Below are positions 7,149 through 14,885 of a stretch of DNA of 17,428 nt, piece after piece. The DNA lies in NCBI GenBank assembly GCA_937923225.1, contig CALAKR010000149.1:1-17428 (forward strand), read 5' to 3'. Position 1 is the stretch's first letter. Each line of letters opens with the position of its first letter. The notes below the pieces were generated by a model. It ran no database searches, had not been told where the DNA came from, and saw only the letters and a program-made list of their open reading frames with translations. The DNA comes from an uncultured Aquabacterium sp. GTDB taxonomy: Bacteria; Pseudomonadota; Gammaproteobacteria; Burkholderiales; Burkholderiaceae_C. The translations under genes and the position numbers were made by a program.

Positions 7149-7163
7149 GCAACCCGCGTGCCT
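7149..7163 (-). promoter_or_regulatory. Sigma-54 promoter of the two small exported protein genes
   Basis: On the minus strand the site reads AGGCAC-N5-TTGC, missing the classical consensus only at the first base. Predicted start near 7137, 55 bases before the ATG at 7082. An inverted repeat CAGCG/CGCTG (7120-7134) would lie at the 5' end of the mRNA. Confidence 0.8.
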
Positions 7164-7175
7164 TCCCCGGCCACT

Positions 7176-7190
7176 GGGTGCACCGTTTGC
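7176..7190 (+). promoter_or_regulatory. Candidate sigma-54 promoter of the Cys-rich gene
   Basis: GGGTGC-N5-TTGC with exact GG-N10-GC spacing but three departures in the -24 hexamer. Predicted start near 7202, 25 bases before the ATG at 7227. It lies back-to-back with the minus-strand promoter 12 bp away. Confidence 0.5.
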
Positions 7191-7226
7191 CAGTCAACAA
7201 CTCCCCACTGTCAAGGAGCACAAAAG

Positions 7227-7562
7227 ATGACCCCTCTCACTCTTGACGCTTGCATTCAGGCGTGTCAAACCTGCGCAGACGCCTGTGACCGCTGTGCCGC
7301 CGCCTGCCTAGCCGAGCATGATCCCAAAGCCATGGCGCGATGTATTGCGCTGGACATGGACTGCGCAGATGTATGTCGGCTAACCGCAGCCATGATGGCG
7401 CGGCAGAGTCAGTTCTTGCACTCTGCATGCGAGTTGTGTGCAGTCGTGTGCAAGGCCTGCGCCCAGGAGTGCGCCCAACATCCCATGGACCACTGCCGCG
7501 CCTGCGCAGACGCATGCGCTCGCTGCGCACGTGAATGCGAGCGCATGAGCCAGCCCCTATAA
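7227..7562 (+). CDS. Four-helix-bundle copper-storage-type protein (DUF326/Csp)
   Basis: A 111-residue protein with 19 cysteines, most in CxxC and CxxxC spacing along predicted helices (ACIQACQTCADACDRC near the N-terminus, CRACADACARCAREC at the C-terminus). This is the pattern of copper storage proteins, in which Cys lining a four-helix bundle bind many Cu(I) ions. There is no Sec or Tat signal, so it should be cytosolic like the Csp3 type. A strong AAGGAG (7213-7218) precedes the ATG. It stands alone behind its own candidate sigma-54 promoter, divergent from the exported-protein pair. Inference: it buffers copper during envelope or redox stress. Metal identity is not proven by sequence. 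Confidence 0.88.
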   Translation: MTPLTLDACIQACQTCADACDRCAAACLAEHDPKAMARCIALDMDCADVCRLTAAMMARQSQFLHSACELCAVVCKACAQECAQHPMDHCRACADACARCARECERMSQPL

Positions 7563-7643
7563 CCCTATAACGCGTGGGCGCAGCAGTTCGGCCACGAAGT
7601 CTCATTGACCTGACCAGCAGGGCCGATCATCCATGCCTGCTTC

Positions 7644-7658
7644 GGGCATGTGCCTTGC
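7644..7658 (+). promoter_or_regulatory. Sigma-54 promoter of hsp20 and its downstream partner
   Basis: GGGCAT-N5-TTGC with exact spacing. Predicted start near 7670, 23 bases before the Hsp20 ATG. The -24 element overlaps the right arm of an inverted repeat, CATGCC (7632-7637) / GGCATG (7645-7650). The 18-bp core matches the ligD promoter at 16 of 18 positions. Confidence 0.75.
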
Positions 7659-7692
7659 CCCTTCCGAGCAACCCATTCACCAGGAGTGACAC

Positions 7693-8283
7693 ATGGCCTC
7701 CCAGTTTCAAATCCCTTTCGCCAGCCCGCGTCAATTGCGCTCATTCGATCCGTTCGACGACTTCACCCAGGAGGTCGGTCGCTTGTTCGGCAACTTCTTC
7801 CCGGCCGGCAGCCTGATGGGGCTGCCCGCGCGCACGGCTGACATCGTGGCACTGCCACGCCTGGATGTGCAAGAAGACGACCAGGGCATTCGTGTGAGTG
7901 CCGAGCTGCCCGGCGTGAGCGCTGACGATGTGGAAGTGCGGGTAGAGGGCGATCTGCTTGTGATCAGTGGTGAAAAGAAGGCCCAGCACCAGACGTCGGT
8001 GCGCAATTACCACGTCATGGAGCGCAGCTTCGGACAATTCAAACGCACGGTGGCGCTGCCGTTCACCCCGGATCCCCAGACGGTAGACGCCAGTTTCGAT
8101 CTCGGCGTGCTGAGCGTGTTCGTGCCGGTGCAGACGAAACCGGAAGGCAGTCGCCGCATCGAAGTGCGCCAGGCTCCCGCCGGGCGCGGTGCGGCGCCGG
8201 AAACCTACCTCAACGATGGGCAGCGCATGCCTGCCGGGCCCGACAGCAATCCATCGACTGGTGACGACGAACCCGCGCGCTGA
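7693..8283 (+). CDS. Small heat-shock protein, Hsp20/alpha-crystallin family
   Basis: A 196-residue ATP-independent holdase. The N-terminal arm (PFDDFTQEVGRLFGNFF) is of the usual sHsp type. The alpha-crystallin domain spans about 53-150 with hallmarks LPRLDVQEDDQGIRVSAELPG, GDLLVISGEKK and the closing strand near FDLGVLSVFVP. IEV at about 156-158 fits the C-terminal I-x-I/V dimer-docking motif. A further 40-residue Pro/Gly/Asp-rich tail makes it longer than many relatives. AGGAG lies seven bases before the ATG. No ROSE-type RNA thermometer leader is expected given the very short 5' leader; control by sigma-54 rather than sigma-32 is inferred. The next gene begins 21 bp downstream, so they form an operon. 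Confidence 0.96.
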   Translation: MASQFQIPFASPRQLRSFDPFDDFTQEVGRLFGNFFPAGSLMGLPARTADIVALPRLDVQEDDQGIRVSAELPGVSADDVEVRVEGDLLVISGEKKAQHQTSVRNYHVMERSFGQFKRTVALPFTPDPQTVDASFDLGVLSVFVPVQTKPEGSRRIEVRQAPAGRGAAPETYLNDGQRMPAGPDSNPSTGDDEPAR

Positions 8284-9057
<774 letters not shown>

Positions 9058-9073
9058 TGGGGGCGGGTGCCGC

Positions 9074-9088
9074 AGGTACACCGCTTGC
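9074..9088 (+). promoter_or_regulatory. Candidate sigma-54 promoter of the outer-membrane protein gene
   Basis: AGGTAC-N5-TTGC with exact spacing; departures at positions 1 and 4. Predicted start near 9100, 55 bases before the ATG at 9155. A second GG-N10-GC pair at 9094/9106 is weaker. Confidence 0.6.
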
Positions 9089-9154
9089 CGTGAGGGTGCA
9101 CCCGTGCCTGTCTTGCCGGCAGGTAGTGTTTCCTTCACACACAAAGGAGTCGAG

Positions 9155-10123
9155 ATGACCCAAGGCGATAACCCCCGCGCCAAAGCCCTGGCCGCCAGCG
9201 TTGCGCTGGGCTTGGCCTGTGCAGGCGCGTACGCGCAGATCCCCGGTGATTCCCCTGGCGGTTCGCCGCAATACCGCGATGCCACCGGGGTGTTGAAGCC
9301 GGGCTCCGGCGCGGTCAGCCCCTCCAATGCTTCAAGCACCGGGTGGACGCCATCTAGCAACTCGGGAACGATGTCTGGCAGCATGAGCGCGCCTGCTTCA
9401 TCGACCTCCACGGGGAATGCGTCGGGCAACAACGTGCCCGACAACCAGGCCAAGCCCAACAACGACGGTGCGTGGGATCCCAATACGCAGCCCTCCAGCG
9501 CACCTGCCAGCAACAGTACCTCGTCACCGCGCAGTTCGGTCGACAGTGAGCAGATGCCCTTGCCCGCGGAGCCGACCGCTGCTGGCCCTGCCAGCTATGG
9601 TGGCTACGATCCGGCGCGTGAATCATGGATCCCCTATACCTCGTCCGGCTACATCGGCATCTCCGGCGGCAAACCAGACCTGAAGACGGACTGCGTGGCA
9701 GGCACCAGCTGTGACGATCCCGATTCCGGCTGGTCCGTTTACCTGGGCGGTCAGTTCAACCCGTACCTGGGCCTGCAACTGGGCTACCTGCAACTGCAGG
9801 ACGCTGACCGCAATGGTGGGGACACCAAGGTGCGCGGCGTGAACATCTCGCTCACCGGCGCTGTGCCGCTGGGCAGCAACTTCAGCCTCAATGGCCGCCT
9901 GGGTGGTACCTATGGCTGGACCAAGACCTCGGTTGGCACGGGCGTGCCTGCCGCTTCCGGCAATGAGGAAGGGTTCGGTGTGGCCTATGGCGTGGGTGCC
10001 AGTTGGGACTTCGATCGTCACTGGAGCGTCACGCTCGATTGGGACCGCCATCGCCTGAACTACGCCGGGGACCAGAAGAAGGACACCGACATCGCGTCGA
10101 TCGGTCTGCGCTACCGATTCTGA
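9155..10123 (+). CDS. Outer-membrane beta-barrel protein with Ser/Asn-rich N-terminal region
   Basis: A 322-residue protein. The signal peptide (about 1-28) ends AGAYAQ. Residues about 30-150 are low-complexity Ser, Asn, Gly, Pro and Thr. From about 165 the chain forms alternating strands typical of an eight-stranded OmpA-like or OmpW-like barrel: GYIGISGGKPD, WSVYLGGQFNPYLGLQLGYL, NISLTGAVPLGSNFSLNGRLG, WSVTLDWDRH. It ends GLRYRF, with the C-terminal Phe used by the BAM assembly machinery. There is no OmpA peptidoglycan-binding domain. AAAGGAG precedes the ATG at 9155; the longer open frame upstream lacks a start with a binding site. It has its own candidate sigma-54 promoter and a terminator after it. 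Probable role is envelope integrity under stress (inference). Confidence 0.88.
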   Translation: MTQGDNPRAKALAASVALGLACAGAYAQIPGDSPGGSPQYRDATGVLKPGSGAVSPSNASSTGWTPSSNSGTMSGSMSAPASSTSTGNASGNNVPDNQAKPNNDGAWDPNTQPSSAPASNSTSSPRSSVDSEQMPLPAEPTAAGPASYGGYDPARESWIPYTSSGYIGISGGKPDLKTDCVAGTSCDDPDSGWSVYLGGQFNPYLGLQLGYLQLQDADRNGGDTKVRGVNISLTGAVPLGSNFSLNGRLGGTYGWTKTSVGTGVPAASGNEEGFGVAYGVGASWDFDRHWSVTLDWDRHRLNYAGDQKKDTDIASIGLRYRF

Positions 10124-10141
10124 GCGAATGCGGTGGTAAAC

Positions 10142-10163
10142 AAGGCCTCCTTCAGGAGGCCTT
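10142..10163. terminator. Bidirectional terminator between the OMP gene and ku
   Basis: AAGGCCTCC (10142-10150) and GGAGGCCTT (10155-10163) form a perfect 9-bp stem with a TTCA loop, followed on the plus strand by a pyrimidine-rich run (CTTCCTTTTC). The ku stop codon occupies 10152-10154, inside the loop, and the right arm (10155-10163) encodes the last three Ku residues, Lys-Ala-Ser. Confidence 0.8.
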
Positions 10164-11078
10164 CTTCCTTTTCGGCGCCGCTGTTGCGGCAGATGTCCGC
10201 TTGCGGGCGGTGGCCGATTTGGCGGTGCCTGACTTGGCCACCTTGCTCGATGCGCCCGACGCCCCTGCCTCGTCTGTCTTGCCCTTCTTGCCTGCCAGAC
10301 TGCGCTTGAGCAGTTCGGTCAGGTCGATCACGTTCGATGGCGCGGCGTTCTCGGTGCTTTCCTGCGGCGTCACCTCGTGCACATCGCCCGCCTCGTGCTT
10401 CTTCTCTACCAGCGCCATCACGGCGTCGCGGAATTCGTTGTGGTAGTCCTCTGGCTCCCAATCCTTTGACATGTCCTCTACAAGCGCGCGCGCCATGTCC
10501 AGCTCGGCGGGCTTGATGCCTGCGGCCTTGCTGCCTTCAGGCGGCAGTTTCAACTCTTCCCAGGTGCGAATCTCTGATGGCCAGCGCAAGGTGTTGAGCA
10601 TCAGCGCGGGCCCGGCCGGCACCAGCGCGGCCAGGTGCTGCTTGGTCTGGATCACCACGCGCGCCAGGCCGATCCGGCCCGCCGCCAGCAAGGTCTCGCG
10701 CAACAACGCATACACCTTGTCGCCCTTGTTGATGGGGGCCAGGTAGTACGGCCGTTCCAGGTACACGAAGGGGATGTCGCCGGCCTTCACGAAGGACTCG
10801 ATCTCGATGGTCTGGGTCGTCTTGGGGTAGGCATTGCGGATTTCCTCATCGCTGAGCACCACGTACTGCCCTTGCCCCCGCTCCACACCCTTGACGATGT
10901 GCTCTTTCGTGATCTCCTTGCCGGTGCGCTTGTTGATGCGCTTGTAGCCGACCGGGTCGAGCGTGCGCTTGTCGAGCCAGTCGAAGTCGATGTCGTCTTC
11001 CTGCGAGGCAGGGTACAGGCCCACCGGGATGTGGACCAGGCCAAAGGAGATGGCGCCTTTCCAAAGGGTTCTGGGCAT
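10152..11078 (-). CDS. ku: Ku protein, bacterial non-homologous end joining
   Basis: A 308-residue homodimeric ring protein that binds broken DNA ends and recruits LigD. Family hallmarks are MPRTLWKGAISFGLVHIPVGLYPA at the N-terminus, VGYKRINKRTGKEI, FVYLERPYYLAP and the Ku-core segment ending about 260. The C-terminal 45 residues are Lys/Ala/Ser-rich (SATARKRTSAATAAPKRKKAS), the basic tail used for DNA and LigD contacts in many bacterial Ku proteins. The start at 11078 is fixed by the conserved N-terminus; AGAAGAAC lies just upstream. It is divergent from ligD with a 107-bp gap holding two back-to-back sigma-54-type promoters. Confidence 0.97.
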   Translation of the reverse strand: MPRTLWKGAISFGLVHIPVGLYPASQEDDIDFDWLDKRTLDPVGYKRINKRTGKEITKEHIVKGVERGQGQYVVLSDEEIRNAYPKTTQTIEIESFVKAGDIPFVYLERPYYLAPINKGDKVYALLRETLLAAGRIGLARVVIQTKQHLAALVPAGPALMLNTLRWPSEIRTWEELKLPPEGSKAAGIKPAELDMARALVEDMSKDWEPEDYHNEFRDAVMALVEKKHEAGDVHEVTPQESTENAAPSNVIDLTELLKRSLAGKKGKTDEAGASGASSKVAKSGTAKSATARKRTSAATAAPKRKKAS

Positions 11079-11113
11079 GGTCGTGTTCTTCTGATGTAGA
11101 CCAGCGCTGGTGG

Positions 11114-11128
11114 GCAAACGCCGTGCCC
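11114..11128 (-). promoter_or_regulatory. Sigma-54 promoter of ku
   Basis: On the minus strand the site reads GGGCAC-N5-TTGC, matching the classical consensus except at the first base. Predicted start near 11102, 24 bases before the ku ATG. Its -24 hexamer lies 3 bp from the -24 hexamer of the ligD promoter. Confidence 0.8.
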
Positions 11129-11131
11129 GTC

Positions 11132-11146
11132 GGGCATGCGGCTTGC
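11132..11146 (+). promoter_or_regulatory. Sigma-54 promoter of ligD
   Basis: GGGCAT-N5-TTGC with exact spacing. Predicted start near 11158, 28 bases before the ligD ATG. The two divergent -24 elements together form the palindrome TGCCCGTCGGGCA (11124-11136). Confidence 0.75.
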
Positions 11147-11185
11147 CTTGGCATGGCTCCCGGCACGTCATCAGAGAGCTTTGCC

Positions 11186-13690
11186 ATGGCCAAGGACGAC
11201 AAACTGCAGCATTACCGCGCCAAGCGCGATTTTTCGATCACCAGCGAGCCGCAAGGTCAGGAGTCTCCCCGCGGCCAGACACTGAGCTTCGTGATCCAGA
11301 AGCATGCGGCGCGTCGGCTCCATTACGATTTCCGGCTGGAGCTGGACGGTACCCTGAAGAGCTGGGCCGTGCCCAAAGGGCCCAGCCTGGATCCGGCAGA
11401 CAAGCGCATGGCCGTGCACGTGGAGGACCACCCGCTGGCCTATGGCAGCTTCGAAGGGGTGATCCCAGCCGGCCAGTACGGCGCCGGCACGGTCATCGTG
11501 TGGGACCGGGGCGAGTGGGTGCCCCATGGCGACCCGGTCAAGGGCTACCGTGATGGCAAGCTCAAGTTCGAGTTGCGTGGCCACAAGCTTCAGGGCAGCT
11601 GGACGCTGGTGCGCATGCGTGGACGAGGGCAGGAGCGCCAGGAGCCATGGCTGCTGATCAAGGAGCGTGACGAAGCCGCGCGGCCAGCCGCTGACTACGA
11701 CGTGGTCGAAGCCTTGCCCGACAGCGTGCTGAAGGCCGGCAGCAAACCCGCCCCGGCGCGCGGTCGCAAGCCCAGAAGCCCCCAGAGCGACCCTTTGCCG
11801 CTCACGCTGGCGCCACAGCTGGCGACCCTGGTGAGCAGCGTGCCCGGCGAGGGCGACTGGCTCTACGAGATCAAGTTCGACGGCTACCGCCTGCTTGCCC
11901 GCATCGACAAGGGCGTGGTGCGTCTGTTCACACGCAACGGCCATGACTGGACCTCGCGCATGAAGGGCCTGGCCAAGGAACTGGGCCGGCTGAAGCTGAC
12001 ATCGGGCTGGCTCGACGGCGAGATCGTCGTGCTCGGCGCCCACGGCGGCACCGATTTCCAGGCTTTGCAGAACGCATTCGACCAGGCCCGCCCGGATGCG
12101 ATCCAGTACTTCCTGTTCGACCTGCTGCATGCAGACGGTGAGGATCTGCGTGAGTTGCCGCTGCATCAGCGCCGCGAGCGCCTGCGTGCCTTGATCGACC
12201 AATCCGGAACAGCCGACGAGCACCCGCATGTCCGGTACAGCGAAGATTTCGAGGTGGCCCCGTCGCACCTGCTGCACACGGCCTGCGCCATGCGGATGGA
12301 GGGCGTGATCGGCAAGCGCCGTGATGCACCTTATCGCTCCGGCCGAAGCGATGCCTGGATCAAGCTCAAGTGCACGCAGCGGCAGGAGTTCGTGATCGGC
12401 GGCTACACGGATCCCAAGGGTGCGCGCCAGGGCCTGGGCGCCTTGCTGCTGGGCGTGCACGACGATCAGGGGCATCTGCACTATGCGGGCAACGTGGGCA
12501 CCGGTTTCGATGCCCGCACCTTGCGGGATCTGCACGCGCGGCTGCAGGTCCTGGCCGTCGACAAGCCGGCATTCACCGCGCTGCCCCGTGATGTCAAGGG
12601 GCACTGGGTCAAGCCCAGCCTGGTGGCGGAGGTGTCCTTTGCGCAGTGGACGCAAGAGGGGCGCCTGCGCCAGGCTGTGTTCCATGGGCTGCGCTCCGAC
12701 AAGCCGCCCCGCGCCATCACGCGTGAGAAGGCGTTAGCGCCTCCGCAAGGCACGGCCAGCACCGATCGCACACACAAGCAAGCCAAACCGGGCAAGCCGG
12801 CCGCTCGGGCAGATCAACGCATCGAGGGCGTGCGCATCACGCATGCCGATCGCATCATCGATCCGTCCACCGGCATCACCAAGGGCGAACTGGCCGATTA
12901 CCATGCACGCGCTGCGCGCCGGATGCTGCCGCACCTGGCGGGCCGCCCGGTGTCGCTGGTTCGTGCCCCCGACGGTATCCAGGGCGAACTGTTTTTCCAG
13001 AAGCATGCCGATCGCATGAGCATTCCCGGCATCGAACGGCTCGACGCCGCGCTGGATCCGGGGCATGCACCCCTGCTGGCTGTGCCCACCCGCGAAGCCA
13101 TGGTCGGTGCAGCCCAGATGAACGTGATCGAACTCCACACCTGGAACGCCACCACGGACCACATCGAGCAACCCGACCGCATGACCTTCGACCTCGATCC
13201 CGGCGAGGGTGTCGCTTGGCCCCAGGTGCAAGAAGCCGCGGAACTGGTGCGGGTGATGCTGCAAGAGCTGTCGCTGCGCAGCTTCCTGAAGACCAGCGGC
13301 GGCAAGGGCCTGCATGTGGTGGTGCCGTTCAAGCCCTCGCTGGGCTGGGACGAGGTGAAGGCCTTGTCCAAGGCCGTCGTCGAGCACCTGGCCTCGGCGC
13401 TCCCGGACCGCTTCGTCAGTAAGAGTGGGCCCCGCAACCGCGTGGGCAAGATCTTCGTGGACTACCTGCGCAACGGCCGGGGCGCCACCACGGCGTCAGC
13501 CTGGACGGCGCGTGCCCGTCCCGGCATGGGCGTCTCGGTGCCCGTGGATTGGTCGGAGCTGAAGCAGCTCACGGGGGGCGCCCACTGGACGATCCGCACG
13601 GTGGATGTCCGGTTGCAGGAGGCCGATCCCTGGGCGGGTTATCGGCGGGTCAGGCAGACCTTGAGCGCGGCGATCAAGGCCATGAGCTGA
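11186..13690 (+). CDS. ligD: Multifunctional ATP-dependent DNA ligase LigD
   Basis: An 834-residue protein with all three LigD activities, in the Pseudomonas-type order. The 3'-phosphoesterase domain (about 15-180) shows KHAARRLHYDFRLELDG and HPLAYGSFEGVIPAGQYGAG. The ATP-dependent ligase domain (about 205-510) has nucleotidyl Lys230 in EIKFDGYR, plus EGVIGKRRDAPYRSGRSDAWIKLK. The primase-polymerase domain (about 545-834) has the catalytic DLDPG motif (Asp669 and Asp671) and TSGGKGLHVVVP. It repairs double-strand breaks with Ku. The start at 11186 (MAKDDKLQHYRAKRDF) follows AGAGAG; the upstream open frame overlaps the promoter. The gene stops eight bases from the 3' end of a convergent tRNA, with no visible terminator between. 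Confidence 0.97.
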   Translation: MAKDDKLQHYRAKRDFSITSEPQGQESPRGQTLSFVIQKHAARRLHYDFRLELDGTLKSWAVPKGPSLDPADKRMAVHVEDHPLAYGSFEGVIPAGQYGAGTVIVWDRGEWVPHGDPVKGYRDGKLKFELRGHKLQGSWTLVRMRGRGQERQEPWLLIKERDEAARPAADYDVVEALPDSVLKAGSKPAPARGRKPRSPQSDPLPLTLAPQLATLVSSVPGEGDWLYEIKFDGYRLLARIDKGVVRLFTRNGHDWTSRMKGLAKELGRLKLTSGWLDGEIVVLGAHGGTDFQALQNAFDQARPDAIQYFLFDLLHADGEDLRELPLHQRRERLRALIDQSGTADEHPHVRYSEDFEVAPSHLLHTACAMRMEGVIGKRRDAPYRSGRSDAWIKLKCTQRQEFVIGGYTDPKGARQGLGALLLGVHDDQGHLHYAGNVGTGFDARTLRDLHARLQVLAVDKPAFTALPRDVKGHWVKPSLVAEVSFAQWTQEGRLRQAVFHGLRSDKPPRAITREKALAPPQGTASTDRTHKQAKPGKPAARADQRIEGVRITHADRIIDPSTGITKGELADYHARAARRMLPHLAGRPVSLVRAPDGIQGELFFQKHADRMSIPGIERLDAALDPGHAPLLAVPTREAMVGAAQMNVIELHTWNATTDHIEQPDRMTFDLDPGEGVAWPQVQEAAELVRVMLQELSLRSFLKTSGGKGLHVVVPFKPSLGWDEVKALSKAVVEHLASALPDRFVSKSGPRNRVGKIFVDYLRNGRGATTASAWTARARPGMGVSVPVDWSELKQLTGGAHWTIRTVDVRLQEADPWAGYRRVRQTLSAAIKAMS

Positions 13691-13698
13691 TATATGGA

Positions 13699-13774
13699 TG
13701 GTGGACCGAAGGAGGATCGAACTCCCGACCTCTGCATTGCGAACGTAGCGCTCTCCCAGCTGAGCTATCGGCCC
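13699..13774 (-). tRNA. tRNA-Ala (anticodon CGC)
   Basis: A 76-base cloverleaf on the minus strand, with CCA encoded at 13701-13699. The acceptor stem GGGCCGA/TCGGTCC contains the G3-U70 pair that defines alanine tRNAs. The D-arm GCTC/GAGC, the T-stem GGGAG/CTCCT and the anticodon loop TTCGCAA (anticodon CGC) are all readable. The anticodon stem has one A-C mismatch (29-41). The 3' end faces the stress locus. Confidence 0.93.
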
Positions 13775-13831
13775 GTGCTGTCCAGTCTAGCAAAAAGCGG
13801 CGCATGCCAAAGCCAACGCCTCTGGCCTGGG

Positions 13832-14725
13832 TCAAGCCGTGCGCTGGCGTTGCTGCAGTTCCTTGAACAGCGCCGATTGGTCCAGATCAGCCAAGCCGTG
13901 CTCGGCGGCCGATGCATACAGCGATGCCAGCGCATCGGTGATGGGAGCATCGAAGTCCATGCCCGCCGCCGTGTGCATGGCATTGCGCATGTCCTTGAGC
14001 TGGATGCCCAGCGAGCCGCGTTTGGCGAAGTCACCCTGCACCATGCGCTGGCCGTGAACCTCGAGGATGCGGCTCTCGGCGAAACCACCTCGCAAGGCTT
14101 CCCGCACTTTGGCTGGGTCGGCACCACCGCGCTCTGCCAGCAACAGGGCCTCGGCCACGGCGCCGATGGTGATGCCCACGATCATCTGGTTGGCCAGCTT
14201 GGCCAGTTGCCCGCTGCCGGCAGGGCCCACGTGCACGGGCCGGCCCATGGCCTGCAGGGCCTCGCGGGCGCGTTCCACATCGGCGGCTTCACCGCCGGCC
14301 AGGATGGCCAGGGTGCCGGCCTCCGCTCCCAGGGTGCCGCCGGACACCGGTGCGTCCAGCGCCGAGCAACCGATGGCCGCCAGCCGCTGGGCATGGTCGC
14401 GTGCCTGTTCGGGCAGGATGGAGCTCATGTCCACCACCAGGGTGCCGGGCTGCAGGCCGGCTGCGGCTGCCTCCTGCGCGGACAGGCCAATGCCGCCGAA
14501 CAGCACCTCGGCCACCACGCCGCCGTGCTCCAGCATGGTGATGACGATGTCCGCGTCGGCCACGGCGTGGGCCGGAGTGTCGGCGATCCGGGCGCCGGTG
14601 TCGGCCAGCGCTTCCGCCTTGGCCCGTGTCCGGTTCCACACAGTCAAGGGAAAACCCGCTGTTGCCAGGCGCCGCGCCATGGGCGCACCCATCAAGCCGC
14701 AGCCCAGCAGGCTGATTCGTCGCAT
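13832..14725 (-). CDS. Beta-hydroxyacid dehydrogenase (3-hydroxyisobutyrate dehydrogenase / tartronate semialdehyde reductase family)
   Basis: A 297-residue NAD(P)-dependent cytoplasmic oxidoreductase. The Rossmann nucleotide loop is at the N-terminus (LLGCGLMGAPMARRLATAGF). The substrate signature DAPVSGGTLGAEAGTLAILAGG lies near 115-137, the catalytic-Lys motif GSGQLAKLANQ near 164-174, and an all-helical C-terminal domain follows. Family members reduce tartronate semialdehyde or oxidise 3-hydroxyisobutyrate; the substrate cannot be told from these motifs. The start at 14725 (MRRISLLG) is preferred because family proteins begin right before the Rossmann strand; an ATG eight codons earlier has no binding site either. 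It is divergent from the GGDEF gene and shows no sigma-54-type promoter, so it lies outside the stress regulon. Confidence 0.92.
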   Translation of the reverse strand: MRRISLLGCGLMGAPMARRLATAGFPLTVWNRTRAKAEALADTGARIADTPAHAVADADIVITMLEHGGVVAEVLFGGIGLSAQEAAAAGLQPGTLVVDMSSILPEQARDHAQRLAAIGCSALDAPVSGGTLGAEAGTLAILAGGEAADVERAREALQAMGRPVHVGPAGSGQLAKLANQMIVGITIGAVAEALLLAERGGADPAKVREALRGGFAESRILEVHGQRMVQGDFAKRGSLGIQLKDMRNAMHTAAGMDFDAPITDALASLYASAAEHGLADLDQSALFKELQQRQRTA

Positions 14726-14885
14726 CTTGAAACTCGCTAATCCGCTCATTGATGAGCAAAATGTCCGTCAAACGAGGCAAAGGCCATGTTGATCCCTTGT
14801 TTGAAGGACAGCCGCTGCCTTGAATTTGCGCCAACATAGCGCATGTTCGGGATTTTCGCTCCCCCCGGTTGAGACAACGACAGCA

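Noticed and set aside
9102..9116. TTGC at 9113-9116 as a -12 element for the OMP gene
   Set aside because: There is no GG at the required distance; the site at 9074-9088 fits.
11171..12685. A 504-codon open frame on the minus strand opposite ligD
   Set aside because: It mirrors the GC-rich codon pattern of ligD, has no recognisable domain, and ligD on the other strand is a full-length match to its family.
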